Source of the DNA: Microbacterium hydrocarbonoxydans
GTDB taxonomy: Bacteria > Actinomycetota > Actinomycetes > Actinomycetales > Microbacteriaceae
DNA length: 64,000 bases
Direction of reading: 5' to 3'
NCBI RefSeq assembly: GCF_011752045.1
Contig: NZ_JAAKXW010000001.1
Span: forward strand, 372,001-436,000
Part shown: piece after piece, positions 18,898 through 26,810 of the stretch
Numbering within the stretch: the first letter of the stretch is position 1
How the letters are laid out: each line of letters starts with the position of its first letter
Program-made: the position numbers and the translations under genes
Notes under the pieces: generated by a model
The model's database searches: none
The model's input: only the letters and a program-made list of their open reading frames with translations
Told to the model about the DNA's origin: nothing

Positions 18898-20274
18898 TCA
18901 GCCGCCGAGTGCGCTCAGCCAGGTGCGGCGCGCCTCGAGAGCATCCGCCGCGGCCTTCGCGGCCTTCTTGTCGCCGGCCTTCTCGGCTGCGGCGAGCTCG
19001 GCCTCGAGCTTCTCGATCGCCTCGACCAGCTGCGAGCTCATGTCGTTCGCGCGCGCCTTGGTCTCGGGGTTGTTCTTCTTCCAGTCGACGTCCTCGCGGG
19101 CCTTGAGGGCCTGCTCGATGACGCGGAGCCGGTCGTCGAGCGCCCGCTCCTTCTCGCGGGGGAAGATCCGGCCGACCTCGTCCCACTGACGCTGGATCTG
19201 CGTGAGCAGGGCGCGGGCGCGCTTGATGTTGGGCTCGTCGGCGACGGCCTTGGCCTCTTCGAGCAGCGCCTGGCGGGCCTCGATCTTCGGAGCGGAGTCG
19301 GCCTCCTCGGCGGCGGCCTGCTCGGCGCGGGCGGAGTAGAGCGCGTCACCGGCGGCCTTGAAACGCGCCCAGAGCGCGTCGTCGGCCTTGCGTCCGGCGC
19401 GGCCCGCGGCCTTCCACTCGTCGAGCAGGGTGCGGTACGCGGGGATGCCGTCGACGCCCCGGGGCGCAAGCGCCTCCGCGCGCTCGACGAGCCGGGTCTT
19501 GGCATCACGCGCGGCCTTGTGCGCGTCATCCAGCTCCGAGTAGAAGGCGCGGCGCTGCTTGTCGACCACGGCGCGGGCGTCGCGGAACCGCTTCCAGAGC
19601 TGCTGGGAGATGCCCTTCGACAGACGCGGGCCGTTCTGCTGGTGGGCCTGCCACGCGTCGAACAGTTCGCCCAGCTCGGCCGTGACCTGCTTCCACTGCA
19701 CCTTCGAGAGGTCGCGGGCGGCGATCGCCTCGGCTCGCTCGACGAGGGCGGTGCGCTCGGCGATCGCCTGATCGATGAGCTCCTTGGCCTGCTGCGCTTC
19801 CTTCTCCGTCGCCTCGGCGAGCGCCGCGGTGAGAGCGTTCAGGCGGTCGCGGAGACCGGCGAGGTCGCCGACAGCGGCGGAATCCGTCGCCTCTTCGAGG
19901 ACGTGCCCCGCCTGCTTCGCGAGGTCCGTCGCGGAGGCGCCGCCGGCCTGGTGGCGCTGCTCGAGGGTGCGCACCTTGAAGGCGATGTCGTCGAACTTGC
20001 GCGCGAAGTAGGCGAGGGCCTCCTCGGGCGTGCCGTCCGGGTACTGGCCGACGACGCGCCAGGCGTCGCCCTCGAGCACCTCGACGGTGCCGTCGTCGGA
20101 GACACGGCCCCACTTGGCGATCTCCTCTGCGCTCTGCTGCGGCGCGACTGCTGCGGCAGGGGCGATGGGGGCGGCCGGAGCCACCGCTGCGGGCGTCGGC
20201 GCCTTCGGCGGACGGGGCACGGCCGGGGGAGCGGGAACGGGGGGAGTCGGCTTCGAGGACTCGTTGGCAGACAC
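18898..20274 (-). CDS. DUF349 repeat protein
   Basis: A 458-residue, almost entirely helical, highly charged protein with several tandem DUF349 units (seen as LWKRFRDARAVVDKQRRAFY, LWARFKAAGDALYSARAEQ and similar repeats) after an N-terminal Ala/Pro-rich disordered region of about 55 residues. Coiled-coil character is strong. The family is widespread in actinobacteria near rel; its biochemical role is not established. The start is GTG, with AAGGAG six bases upstream. A reverse-strand TAGGCT at 20325-20330 is its likely -10 box. Confidence 0.85.
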   Translation of the reverse strand: MSANESSKPTPPVPAPPAVPRPPKAPTPAAVAPAAPIAPAAAVAPQQSAEEIAKWGRVSDDGTVEVLEGDAWRVVGQYPDGTPEEALAYFARKFDDIAFKVRTLEQRHQAGGASATDLAKQAGHVLEEATDSAAVGDLAGLRDRLNALTAALAEATEKEAQQAKELIDQAIAERTALVERAEAIAARDLSKVQWKQVTAELGELFDAWQAHQQNGPRLSKGISQQLWKRFRDARAVVDKQRRAFYSELDDAHKAARDAKTRLVERAEALAPRGVDGIPAYRTLLDEWKAAGRAGRKADDALWARFKAAGDALYSARAEQAAAEEADSAPKIEARQALLEEAKAVADEPNIKRARALLTQIQRQWDEVGRIFPREKERALDDRLRVIEQALKAREDVDWKKNNPETKARANDMSSQLVEAIEKLEAELAAAEKAGDKKAAKAAADALEARRTWLSALGG

Positions 20275-20324
20275 GTGGAACTCCTTGCGCGGATGGTCCG
20301 CGGGAGGCGGAAAGGACGAGGATC

Positions 20325-20330
20325 AGCCTA
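20325..20330 (-). promoter_or_regulatory. Putative -10 box of the DUF349 gene
   Basis: TAGGCT on the reverse strand, about 50 bases before the GTG start at 20274. The leader between them carries the AAGGAG ribosome-binding site. Confidence 0.35.
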
Positions 20331-20397
20331 GTACGCCAGGGGCCGCCCGGTGTGGTCCTCGGATCTCACAGCGGCGTTACCGATCTGTGAGGAGATC

Positions 20398-20452
20398 GTT
20401 CGACGGGTGAAACACGCCGTGTCACATCCGGGAAACACCGCGCTCCTATCGT
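20398..20452 (+). promoter_or_regulatory. nirB promoter with GlnR-like box
   Basis: GTCAC-N6-GAAAC at 20421-20436 matches one half of the actinobacterial GlnR box (gTnAC-n6-GaAAC). A weaker GTTCG-N6-GAAAC at 20398-20413 lies one turn plus upstream, with the GAAAC units 23 bases apart (22 is canonical). TATCGT at 20447-20452 could be the -10, placing the boxes where an activator would replace a -35. An NnaR site could also lie here. Confidence 0.45.
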
Positions 20453-20490
20453 CTCCAGCACGACACCTCCCCACGTCGACAGGAGCCCGC

Positions 20491-23070
20491 GTGAACGACA
20501 TCGCACCCCACCCCGCAGAGATCGTGGTCGTCGGCGCCGGCATGGTGGCGCATCGATTCGTCGAGAGCCTGTTGAGCCGCACCGGGGCGTCCGTGCGCAT
20601 CACGGTGATCGGTGACGAGGGCAGACGTCCCTATGACAGGGTCGGCCTCACCGGCTTCTTCTCCGGGGCGACTCCCGAGGATCTCGAGCTGGATGCGGCC
20701 GTGTTCGACGACGACCGGGTGCGTCTGCTGCCCGGCGACCGCGTGCTCCGCATCGACCGTGCCGCTTGCACGGTGACGACGCGCTCACGCGCCACGATCG
20801 GCTACGACAAGCTCGTGCTGGCCACGGGATCGTATGCCGCGCGCGTCGCGGTCGACGGTGCGGACCTGCCCGGATGCTTCGTCTACCGGACCGTGGAGGA
20901 CGTGCAGAACCTGAAGGACTTCGTCGAGCGGCGCGGGCGGAAGCTCGGCCGGCCGCTGCGCGGCGCGGTGATCGGCGGCGGCCTGCTCGGGCTGGAGGCC
21001 GCCGGAGCCCTGCAGGGCATGGACGTGGACGCGACCGTGGTGCAGTACTCGGACCGCCTCATGTCGCAGCAGCTGGACGCCGCGGGCGGTGCGATGCTGC
21101 GTCGTCTGCTCGAGGCGCGCGGCATGAGCGTGCGCACGGAGTCGCGGACCACGCGGCTCGACCCCGACGATTCCGGCGCCGTCACCGCCCTGGAGTTCCA
21201 GGACGGCTCGTTCCATCGCGCTGACGTGGTCGTGTTCACGGTGGGGGTGCGCCCGCGCGACGAGCTCGCTCGCAGCGCCGAACTGAAGGTCGACCCGCGG
21301 GGCGGCGTCGTCATCGACGAGCGCTGCGCCACCTCCGACCCGCACATCCTCGCCATCGGCGAGGTCGCCAGTTTCGAAGGCCGCTGCGTCGGCCTCGTCG
21401 CGCCGGGCTACGCGATGGCCGAGGTCGCTGCCACGCGGCTCCTCGGCGGCGACGCGACCTTCCCCGGTTACGACGACTCGTCCAAGCTCAAGCTGTCCGG
21501 CGTCGATGTGGCGAGCTTCGGCGACGCGATGGGCACCACGCCGAACGCGCTCGACGTCGTCTATGCCGATCCGGTGGCCGGCGTGTACAAGAAGCTCGTC
21601 CTCTCCGACGACGCGCAGACCCTCCTCGGCGGCATCCTCGTCGGCGACGCGGCGGCGTACGGTTCCCTGCGACCGCTCGTCGGAGCGAAGCTGGGCGCAG
21701 ACCCGGCGGCCTACCTGCTCCCGGAGGGCGGGGTGGAGGCCCCCGGCGGCGCGCTGCCCGATGAGGCGGTCGTCTGCTCCTGCTCGAACGTGACGGCAGG
21801 GCGGATCCGCGAGGCCGTGCATGAGGAGGGCTGCACTGACGCAGCCGCCGTCAAGGGCTGCACGAAGGCGGGCGCGACCTGCGGGTCGTGCGTGCTGATG
21901 GTGAAGAAGGTCGTCGGCCAGGAGCTCGCCGCGATGGGCCATAGCGTGTCCAACGCCCTCTGCGAGCACTTCGACATGTCGCGTCGTCAGCTGTTCGACG
22001 CCGTGCGTGTCGCACAGCTCACCACCTTCAGCGGGATCGTCGAGCGATTCGGACGCGGACGTGGCTGCGACATCTGCAAGCCGGCGATCGCCAGCATCCT
22101 CTCGGTCCTCGTCGGCGCACACGTGCTCGACGGAGAGAATGCCACCCTGCAGGACACCAACGACCATGTGATGGCCAACATGCAGAAGGACGGCACCTAC
22201 TCCGTGGTGCCGCGGATGCCCGGCGGGGAGGTCACCCCGGAGGGGCTCATGGAGATCGGCCGGATCGCGAAGGATTTCGCGCTTTACACGAAGATCACCG
22301 GCGGGCAGCGGATCGACATGTTCGGCGCCCGGCTCGAGCAGCTGCCCCTGATCTGGCAGCGACTCGTCGACGCCGGGTTCGAGTCCGGCCACGCGTACGG
22401 CAAGTCGCTGCGCACCGTGAAGTCCTGCGTCGGGTCGACGTGGTGCCGTTACGGCGTCCTGGACTCCGTGGGCATGGCGGTGAAGCTCGAGCTGCGCTAC
22501 CGGGGCCTGCGCGCGCCGCACAAGCTCAAGCTCGGCGTCTCCGGGTGCGCCCGCGAGTGCGCCGAGGCGCGGGGCAAGGACGTCGGCGTGATCGCCACGG
22601 AGACCGGCTGGAACATGTACGTCGGCGGCAACGGCGGATTCGCGCCCAAGCACGCCCAGCTGCTCGCCACCGACCTGGACGACGACGGGCTCATCCGGGC
22701 GATCGACCGGTTCTTCATGTATTACATCCGCACCGCGGACCGGCTCCAGCGCACCGCACCCTGGCTCGACGACCTGGAGGGCGGGCTGGAGGGGCTGAAG
22801 GCCGTGATCTTCGAGGACAGCCTCGGCATCTGCGCGGATCTCGACGCCGCGATGGCTCAGCACGTCGATCGCTACGAGGACGAATGGGCGGCCACCCTGC
22901 GCGACCCCGAGAAGCTCCAGAGGTTCCACTCGTTCGTCAACGCCGCCGACACGCCGGACCCGTCGCTCGCCTATGTCGCCGAGCGCGGCCAGATCCGTCC
23001 GGCGACCGCAGAAGAACGACGCAGCGGCGGTGTCCTCATCGCCGGAACGGCATTGGAGGTCCGCAGATGA
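20491..23070 (+). CDS. nirB: Assimilatory nitrite reductase (NADH), large subunit
   Basis: Reduces nitrite to ammonium in the cytoplasm. The 859-residue protein has the expected modules: an FAD/NAD(P)H reductase half (about residues 1-400, with GAGMVAHRFVE and IGGGLLGLEAAG), a BFD-like [2Fe-2S] region (CSCSNVTAG to ATCGSC), then the sulfite/nitrite reductase half with siroheme-[4Fe-4S] cysteines in CVGSTWCRYG and VSGCARECAEARGKD. The start is the GTG at 20491 with AGGAG five bases upstream; upstream sequence in this frame is promoter. nirD overlaps its stop (ATGA). The gene order nirB-nirD-cobA-nnaR ties catalysis, siroheme supply and control together. Confidence 0.95.
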   Translation: MNDIAPHPAEIVVVGAGMVAHRFVESLLSRTGASVRITVIGDEGRRPYDRVGLTGFFSGATPEDLELDAAVFDDDRVRLLPGDRVLRIDRAACTVTTRSRATIGYDKLVLATGSYAARVAVDGADLPGCFVYRTVEDVQNLKDFVERRGRKLGRPLRGAVIGGGLLGLEAAGALQGMDVDATVVQYSDRLMSQQLDAAGGAMLRRLLEARGMSVRTESRTTRLDPDDSGAVTALEFQDGSFHRADVVVFTVGVRPRDELARSAELKVDPRGGVVIDERCATSDPHILAIGEVASFEGRCVGLVAPGYAMAEVAATRLLGGDATFPGYDDSSKLKLSGVDVASFGDAMGTTPNALDVVYADPVAGVYKKLVLSDDAQTLLGGILVGDAAAYGSLRPLVGAKLGADPAAYLLPEGGVEAPGGALPDEAVVCSCSNVTAGRIREAVHEEGCTDAAAVKGCTKAGATCGSCVLMVKKVVGQELAAMGHSVSNALCEHFDMSRRQLFDAVRVAQLTTFSGIVERFGRGRGCDICKPAIASILSVLVGAHVLDGENATLQDTNDHVMANMQKDGTYSVVPRMPGGEVTPEGLMEIGRIAKDFALYTKITGGQRIDMFGARLEQLPLIWQRLVDAGFESGHAYGKSLRTVKSCVGSTWCRYGVLDSVGMAVKLELRYRGLRAPHKLKLGVSGCARECAEARGKDVGVIATETGWNMYVGGNGGFAPKHAQLLATDLDDDGLIRAIDRFFMYYIRTADRLQRTAPWLDDLEGGLEGLKAVIFEDSLGICADLDAAMAQHVDRYEDEWAATLRDPEKLQRFHSFVNAADTPDPSLAYVAERGQIRPATAEERRSGGVLIAGTALEVRR

Positions 23071-23429
23071 CGACGATCGCAGAGACGGCGGTGCGCGTGT
23101 GCGCGCTCTCCGACCTCGAGGTGGAGCGGGGGCGGGCCGCGCTCGTCGCCGGCGAGCAGGCGGCGCTCTTCCTGCTTCCGGACGGCAGCGTGCACGCCGT
23201 CGACAACCTCGACCCGTACAGCGGCGCGCACGTGATCTCGCGCGGCATCGTCGGGACCAGGGGGGATGCCCCCACCGTGGCCTCCCCCCTGCACAAGCAG
23301 GTCTTCGACCTGCGCACCGGGGTGTGCGTCGAGACGCAGGGCAAGCCGGAGGCCGCGCTCCGGGTGTGGCCCGTGCACGTCATCGACGGCGACGTCATCC
23401 TGGAGCTTCCCGCCGGGAGCCGGTCGTGA
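23067..23429 (+). CDS. nirD: Nitrite reductase small subunit NirD
   Basis: A 120-residue Rieske-fold partner of NirB. As usual for NirD, the Rieske ligands are absent: the position of the second CxxH reads SPLHKQVFDLRTG with no cysteine pair, so it holds no cluster. GGAGG lies seven bases before the ATG, which overlaps the nirB stop by four bases. Confidence 0.92.
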   Translation: MTTIAETAVRVCALSDLEVERGRAALVAGEQAALFLLPDGSVHAVDNLDPYSGAHVISRGIVGTRGDAPTVASPLHKQVFDLRTGVCVETQGKPEAALRVWPVHVIDGDVILELPAGSRS

Positions 23430-24193
23430 AGCGCCTGCGGGTCGGGCGGGTCGACCTGATCGGCGGCGGCCCGGGGCCGGCGGACCTGATGACGGTGCGA
23501 GCCCACCGCCTGCTGATGGAGGCGGATGTCGTCGTCGCCGACCGCCTCGGTCCGTTCGAGGAGCTGCGATCCCAGCTCGCCCCGCACGTCGAGGTGATCG
23601 ACGTCGGGAAGCGGCCCGGCCACCACCCGGTGCCCCAGGAGGAGATCAACGAACTCCTCGTCCGTCACGCCCGCCGGGGACGCCGCGTCGTCCGCCTCAA
23701 GGGCGGCGATCCGTTCGTGTTCGGGCGCGGCGGTGAGGAGGTCATCGCGTGCGAGGCGGCCGGGGTGCCCGTCACCGTGACGCCCGGCGTCAGCAGCGCC
23801 ATCTCGGTGCCGCAGGCGGCAGGCATTCCGGTGACGCACCGCGGGATCGCCTCCGCCGTGCACGTGATCAACGGTCAGGGGGAGATCTCCGCCTCGGCGC
23901 TGGCGTCGATGGCGGACGCCGCCGTGACGACCGTCGTACTGATGGGGGTCGCGGCGATCCCGAAGCTGGCCGCCGCCGCCCTCGCGACCGGCGTCCCGGC
24001 GGAGACGCCCGTTGCCGTGGTCGAGAACGGCCACACCAGGGACCAGCGCACGATCCGCACAACGATCGGCGCTATCGTGGCGGATGCAGAGGAGGCCCAG
24101 GTGACCAATCCCGCCGTCATCGTGATCGGTGAGGTCGCCCGCGCCGGAGTGCTGCTCCCGTCTCCGGATCTGTTCACGGCGGGCACCGCGTGA
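23426..24193 (+). CDS. cobA: Uroporphyrinogen-III C-methyltransferase (SUMT)
   Basis: Adds two methyl groups to uroporphyrinogen III to give precorrin-2, the first step to siroheme, the cofactor of NirB. The 255-residue protein has the SUMT motifs VDLIGGGPGPADLMTVRAH, RLKGGDPFVFGRGGEE and the C-terminal VIVIGEVAR. It lacks the CysG dehydrogenase/chelatase domain, so those steps must be encoded elsewhere. GTG start overlapping nirD by four bases. Some genomes name this stand-alone siroheme enzyme sumT or nirE. Confidence 0.92.
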   Translation: MKRLRVGRVDLIGGGPGPADLMTVRAHRLLMEADVVVADRLGPFEELRSQLAPHVEVIDVGKRPGHHPVPQEEINELLVRHARRGRRVVRLKGGDPFVFGRGGEEVIACEAAGVPVTVTPGVSSAISVPQAAGIPVTHRGIASAVHVINGQGEISASALASMADAAVTTVVLMGVAAIPKLAAAALATGVPAETPVAVVENGHTRDQRTIRTTIGAIVADAEEAQVTNPAVIVIGEVARAGVLLPSPDLFTAGTA

Positions 24194-25317
24194 CGCCCGG
24201 ACGAGCGCTCGACTCCGCACTGGCCGGCTGCACGATCATCGTCGCAGCCGATCGTCGTTCTGCGGATCTCGCCACGGCGCTGGAGCGCCGTGGCGCTGTC
24301 GTGCACAGGGCACCCGCGCTCAGCATCGTCCCCAACGCCGACGATGCCGAGCTGCTGCGCCGGACGAGACAGCTCATCGCGTCCCCGCCCGACATCGTGG
24401 TGGTCACCACCGGCGTCGGCTTCCGCGGCTGGATGGATGCCGCGCACGAGCACGGACTCGACGAGGAGCTCGACGCGGCGCTTCGCGATGCGCAGTTCGT
24501 CGCCCGCGGCCCGAAGGCCCATGGCGCGATCCAGCAGGCCGGGTTCACCGCGGACTGGGTCGCCGAATCCGAGACCGCCGCGGAGGTGGGGGAATACCTG
24601 CTCGCCTCCGGCATCGAAGGGCGGCGCGTCGTCGTGCAGCACCACGGCGCGGGCTCCGACGGGCTCGACGAGCTGCTGAGCGCGGCCGGAGCGGAGGTGC
24701 TCAGCGTGATCGTGTACCGCTGGGGGCCGCCCGCGAATCCCGAGATCGTCCGGCGGTCGGCGCTGCAGGCGGCCTCCGGCGAGGCGGATGCGGTGCTCTT
24801 CACCTCCGCGCCGGGAGCGGCGTCGTGGATCTCCGTCGCCGAGGAGGTCGGCGCGCTCGACGGCATCCGCAGCCGTGCGCGCGCAGAGCGTCTGCTGCTC
24901 GCCTCGGTCGGGCCGATCACGGCGGGCCCTCTCCACCAGGCGGATCTGCCGACCACCATCGCCGATCGCGGGCGTCTCGGCTCGCTCGCCCGCTCCGTGA
25001 TCGCCCACTTCGGCGGCGGTCACGCTCCGGCGCTGTGGACGGATGCCGGGCGGATCGAGGTCCGCAGCGGCGGCGTCCTCGTGGACTCCCGTTTCCTGCC
25101 CCTGTCGCGCTCCGCGACCGCCCTGCTGGAGGCGCTCTCGGTCGCGGAGGGACGCGTGCTCACGCGTGCAGAGCTCGGCAGGGTCCTCCCCGGAGGGGAC
25201 CGGAACGGGCATGCCGTCGAGGTCGCGATCGCGCGTCTGCGCGAGTCCCTGGGCGGCGTCGACATCGTGCAGACGGTCGTGAAGCGCGGGTACCGCCTGG
25301 CGGTGTACGAGAGCTGA
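24190..25317 (+). CDS. nnaR: HemD-like/winged-helix fusion regulator (NnaR type)
   Basis: A 375-residue fusion: residues about 1-265 resemble uroporphyrinogen-III synthase (HemD fold, with VVVTTGVGFRGWMDAA and DAVLFTSAPGAASW), and residues about 280-375 form an OmpR-type winged helix (LLEALSVAEGRVLTRAEL to VDIVQTVVKRGYRLAVYES). In Streptomyces and mycobacteria such proteins (NnaR) regulate nitrate/nitrite assimilation with GlnR. Its place behind nirBD-cobA supports that role. Whether the HemD half keeps enzyme activity or only senses a tetrapyrrole is not shown by the sequence. It overlaps cobA by four bases, and a strong terminator hairpin follows. Confidence 0.82.
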   Translation: MTPGRALDSALAGCTIIVAADRRSADLATALERRGAVVHRAPALSIVPNADDAELLRRTRQLIASPPDIVVVTTGVGFRGWMDAAHEHGLDEELDAALRDAQFVARGPKAHGAIQQAGFTADWVAESETAAEVGEYLLASGIEGRRVVVQHHGAGSDGLDELLSAAGAEVLSVIVYRWGPPANPEIVRRSALQAASGEADAVLFTSAPGAASWISVAEEVGALDGIRSRARAERLLLASVGPITAGPLHQADLPTTIADRGRLGSLARSVIAHFGGGHAPALWTDAGRIEVRSGGVLVDSRFLPLSRSATALLEALSVAEGRVLTRAELGRVLPGGDRNGHAVEVAIARLRESLGGVDIVQTVVKRGYRLAVYES

Positions 25318-25329
25318 TTCCGAGAAAGA

Positions 25330-25367
25330 GGAGAGGGCCGGTGGGAACCATCCCGCCGGCCCTCTCC
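25330..25367. terminator. Bidirectional terminator between nnaR and the nitrite channel gene
   Basis: GGAGAGGGCCGG (25330-25341) pairs perfectly with CCGGCCCTCTCC (25356-25367). The 14-base loop folds further (GGGA with TCCC). It lies 12 bases after nnaR and 15 bases after the convergent FNT gene, so it can serve both strands. A-rich and pyrimidine-rich flanks replace a clean T-run. Confidence 0.75.
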
Positions 25368-25382
25368 ACTTCCCACTCCGGG

Positions 25383-26276
25383 TCAGGCCACCGGCACGGC
25401 CTCGGGCGTCCGCTCCGCCGTCGTCGGCAGGGCGACCTCGGGCGTGCTCGCGACCCGTGCCCGGGGCACGCGGACCCGGCGCGCCGCAGGGCGTCCGTAG
25501 GTGAGGTACAGCGGGAGCCCCGCGAGGAGCAGTCCGCCGACGAGGTTGCCGACCACGGTCGGGACCTCGTTCCAGATCAGGTAGTCCATGATCGTGAAAT
25601 CGGCGCCGAGCAGCAGACCGGAGGGGAACAGGAACATGTTGACGATGGAGTGCTCGAATCCCATGTAGAAGAACAGCGAGATCGGGAGCCACATCGCGAC
25701 GATCTTGCCGATGACGTTCTCGGACACCATCGACAGGATCACGGCGGTGGACACCATCCAGTTGCACAGCACGCCCCGGATGAACAGCGTGAGCATGCCC
25801 GCCGCACCGTGCTCGGCGTAGCCGACCGTGCGGCCGTGGCCGATCTCGCCGATCGCGAGGCCCACCGGGCTGGTCTCGGCGGAGAAGCCGTACGTGAAGT
25901 ACACGGCCATCAGCACGGCGACGAGGAAGGCGCCGCCGAAGTTGCCGAGGAAGACCAGCCCCCAGTTGCGCATCACCGCTCCGACCGTCGCGCCGGGCCG
26001 CTTGTCGAGCACGGCGAGCGGGGTCAGCGTGAACACGCCCGTGAGCAGGTCGTAGCCGAGCAGGTACAGGAGCACGAATCCGATCGGGAACAGCAGCGCA
26101 CCCAGCAGCGGCTGACCGGTCTGCGTCGAGACCGTCACCGCGAAGGCGGCACCGAGGGTGAGGATCGCCGCGCCCATGAAGGCGCGGATCAGCGTGTCGC
26201 GGGTCGACAACTGCAGCTTGTATGAGCCGGCGTCGACCATGCGGGTGACGAGCTCGGCGGGCTTGATGTAGGACAT
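25383..26276 (-). CDS. Formate/nitrite transporter family channel (NirC-like)
   Basis: A 297-residue FNT-family membrane protein with six predicted helices. Family blocks include the N-terminal YKLQLSTRDTLIRAFMGAAIL, NWGLVFLGNFGGAFLVAVL and GFEHSIVNMFLFPSGLLLGA. The last 45 residues are a basic cytoplasmic tail. FNT pentamers pass formate, nitrite or hydrosulfide; the convergent nirBD-cobA-nnaR block makes nitrite the likely substrate. The start is the ATG at 26276 with GGAGG six bases upstream. A longer frame to 26387 has no ribosome-binding site and adds a non-membrane basic leader. Confidence 0.9.
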   Translation of the reverse strand: MSYIKPAELVTRMVDAGSYKLQLSTRDTLIRAFMGAAILTLGAAFAVTVSTQTGQPLLGALLFPIGFVLLYLLGYDLLTGVFTLTPLAVLDKRPGATVGAVMRNWGLVFLGNFGGAFLVAVLMAVYFTYGFSAETSPVGLAIGEIGHGRTVGYAEHGAAGMLTLFIRGVLCNWMVSTAVILSMVSENVIGKIVAMWLPISLFFYMGFEHSIVNMFLFPSGLLLGADFTIMDYLIWNEVPTVVGNLVGGLLLAGLPLYLTYGRPAARRVRVPRARVASTPEVALPTTAERTPEAVPVA

Positions 26277-26398
26277 GGGCGACCTCCACGGGTTCTGGGG
26301 GAGCAGCGTGTTCGCTGTCCCCAGGGTCGCCGGTCCGCGTTTCGCCGGGTCGCTCCCCGCGTTACGGCCGTGGTGCGAAGCTCTCACGCCGCGGCGGA

Positions 26399-26427
26399 CC
26401 GCCTGTGAGGCGGGCCGGTCAACCGGC
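26399..26427 (-). terminator. Tandem hairpins at the end of the small membrane-protein gene
   Basis: Two adjacent stems, GCCGGT/ACCGGC (26414-26427, overlapping the stop codon) and CCGCCT/AGGCGG (26399-26413), lie at the 3' end of the reverse-strand gene. They may end its transcript before the FNT gene; no T-run is seen. Confidence 0.35.
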
Positions 26428-26733
26428 AGGCGTCTCGGTCGGGGTCGGTGCCGGCGTGGTGGCCTCAGGAGTGGGCGTCCCGGTGGGCGCCGGCGGGCCG
26501 GAGGGCTCGACGGTCGGCGTGGGGGTCGGTTCGGGCGCGGTCACCTGAGCGTGCACGACCTGGCTCGCGATCGCGGCGACGACGAGGAGGCCGCCCGCGA
26601 TGCCGGCGACCACGTTGTCGCGCACCCGCCGGCGGATCTGCCCGTCGTGCCAGGCGATACGAGCCGCGTGCACCCGGGCGCGCTCCGCCTGCGTCCGCGC
26701 CTGCTGTGCGCTCCTCGAACCGCGACCTGCCAT
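26419..26733 (-). CDS. Small single-pass membrane protein with Pro/Thr-rich tail
   Basis: A 104-residue protein of unknown function. It has a basic N-terminal region of about 40 residues, one membrane helix (DNVVAGIAGGLLVVAAIASQVV), then a low-complexity outer tail made of Pro, Thr, Glu and Ala (TPTPTVEPSGPPAPTGT). With the positive residues inside, the tail should face outwards (N-in). It diverges from rarA with overlapping promoters. Small proteins like this at the rarA locus are common in Microbacteriaceae, but I know of no assigned role. Confidence 0.7.
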   Translation of the reverse strand: MAGRGSRSAQQARTQAERARVHAARIAWHDGQIRRRVRDNVVAGIAGGLLVVAAIASQVVHAQVTAPEPTPTPTVEPSGPPAPTGTPTPEATTPAPTPTETPAG

Positions 26734-26766
26734 GCCGTTCTCCCTCGCTGAACCTGATTCTCCGCC

Positions 26767-26804
26767 AGCCTAATGGGGCCTGTGTCCGCCGTCCGCATTA
26801 GCCT
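26767..26804. promoter_or_regulatory. Overlapping divergent -10 boxes, small membrane protein gene and rarA
   Basis: TAGGCT on the reverse strand (26767-26772) and TAGCCT on the forward strand (26799-26804) face away from each other. The forward box ends six bases before the rarA ATG at 26811 (leaderless layout). CTAATG (26770-26775) and CATTAG (26796-26801) make the region symmetric. Confidence 0.45.
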
Positions 26805-26810
26805 GGGATG

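Noticed and set aside
26276..26387. GlnR-like box upstream of the FNT gene (reverse-strand GTAAC and GAAAC)
   Set aside because: The spacing and middle unit do not fit the consensus; too degenerate to claim.
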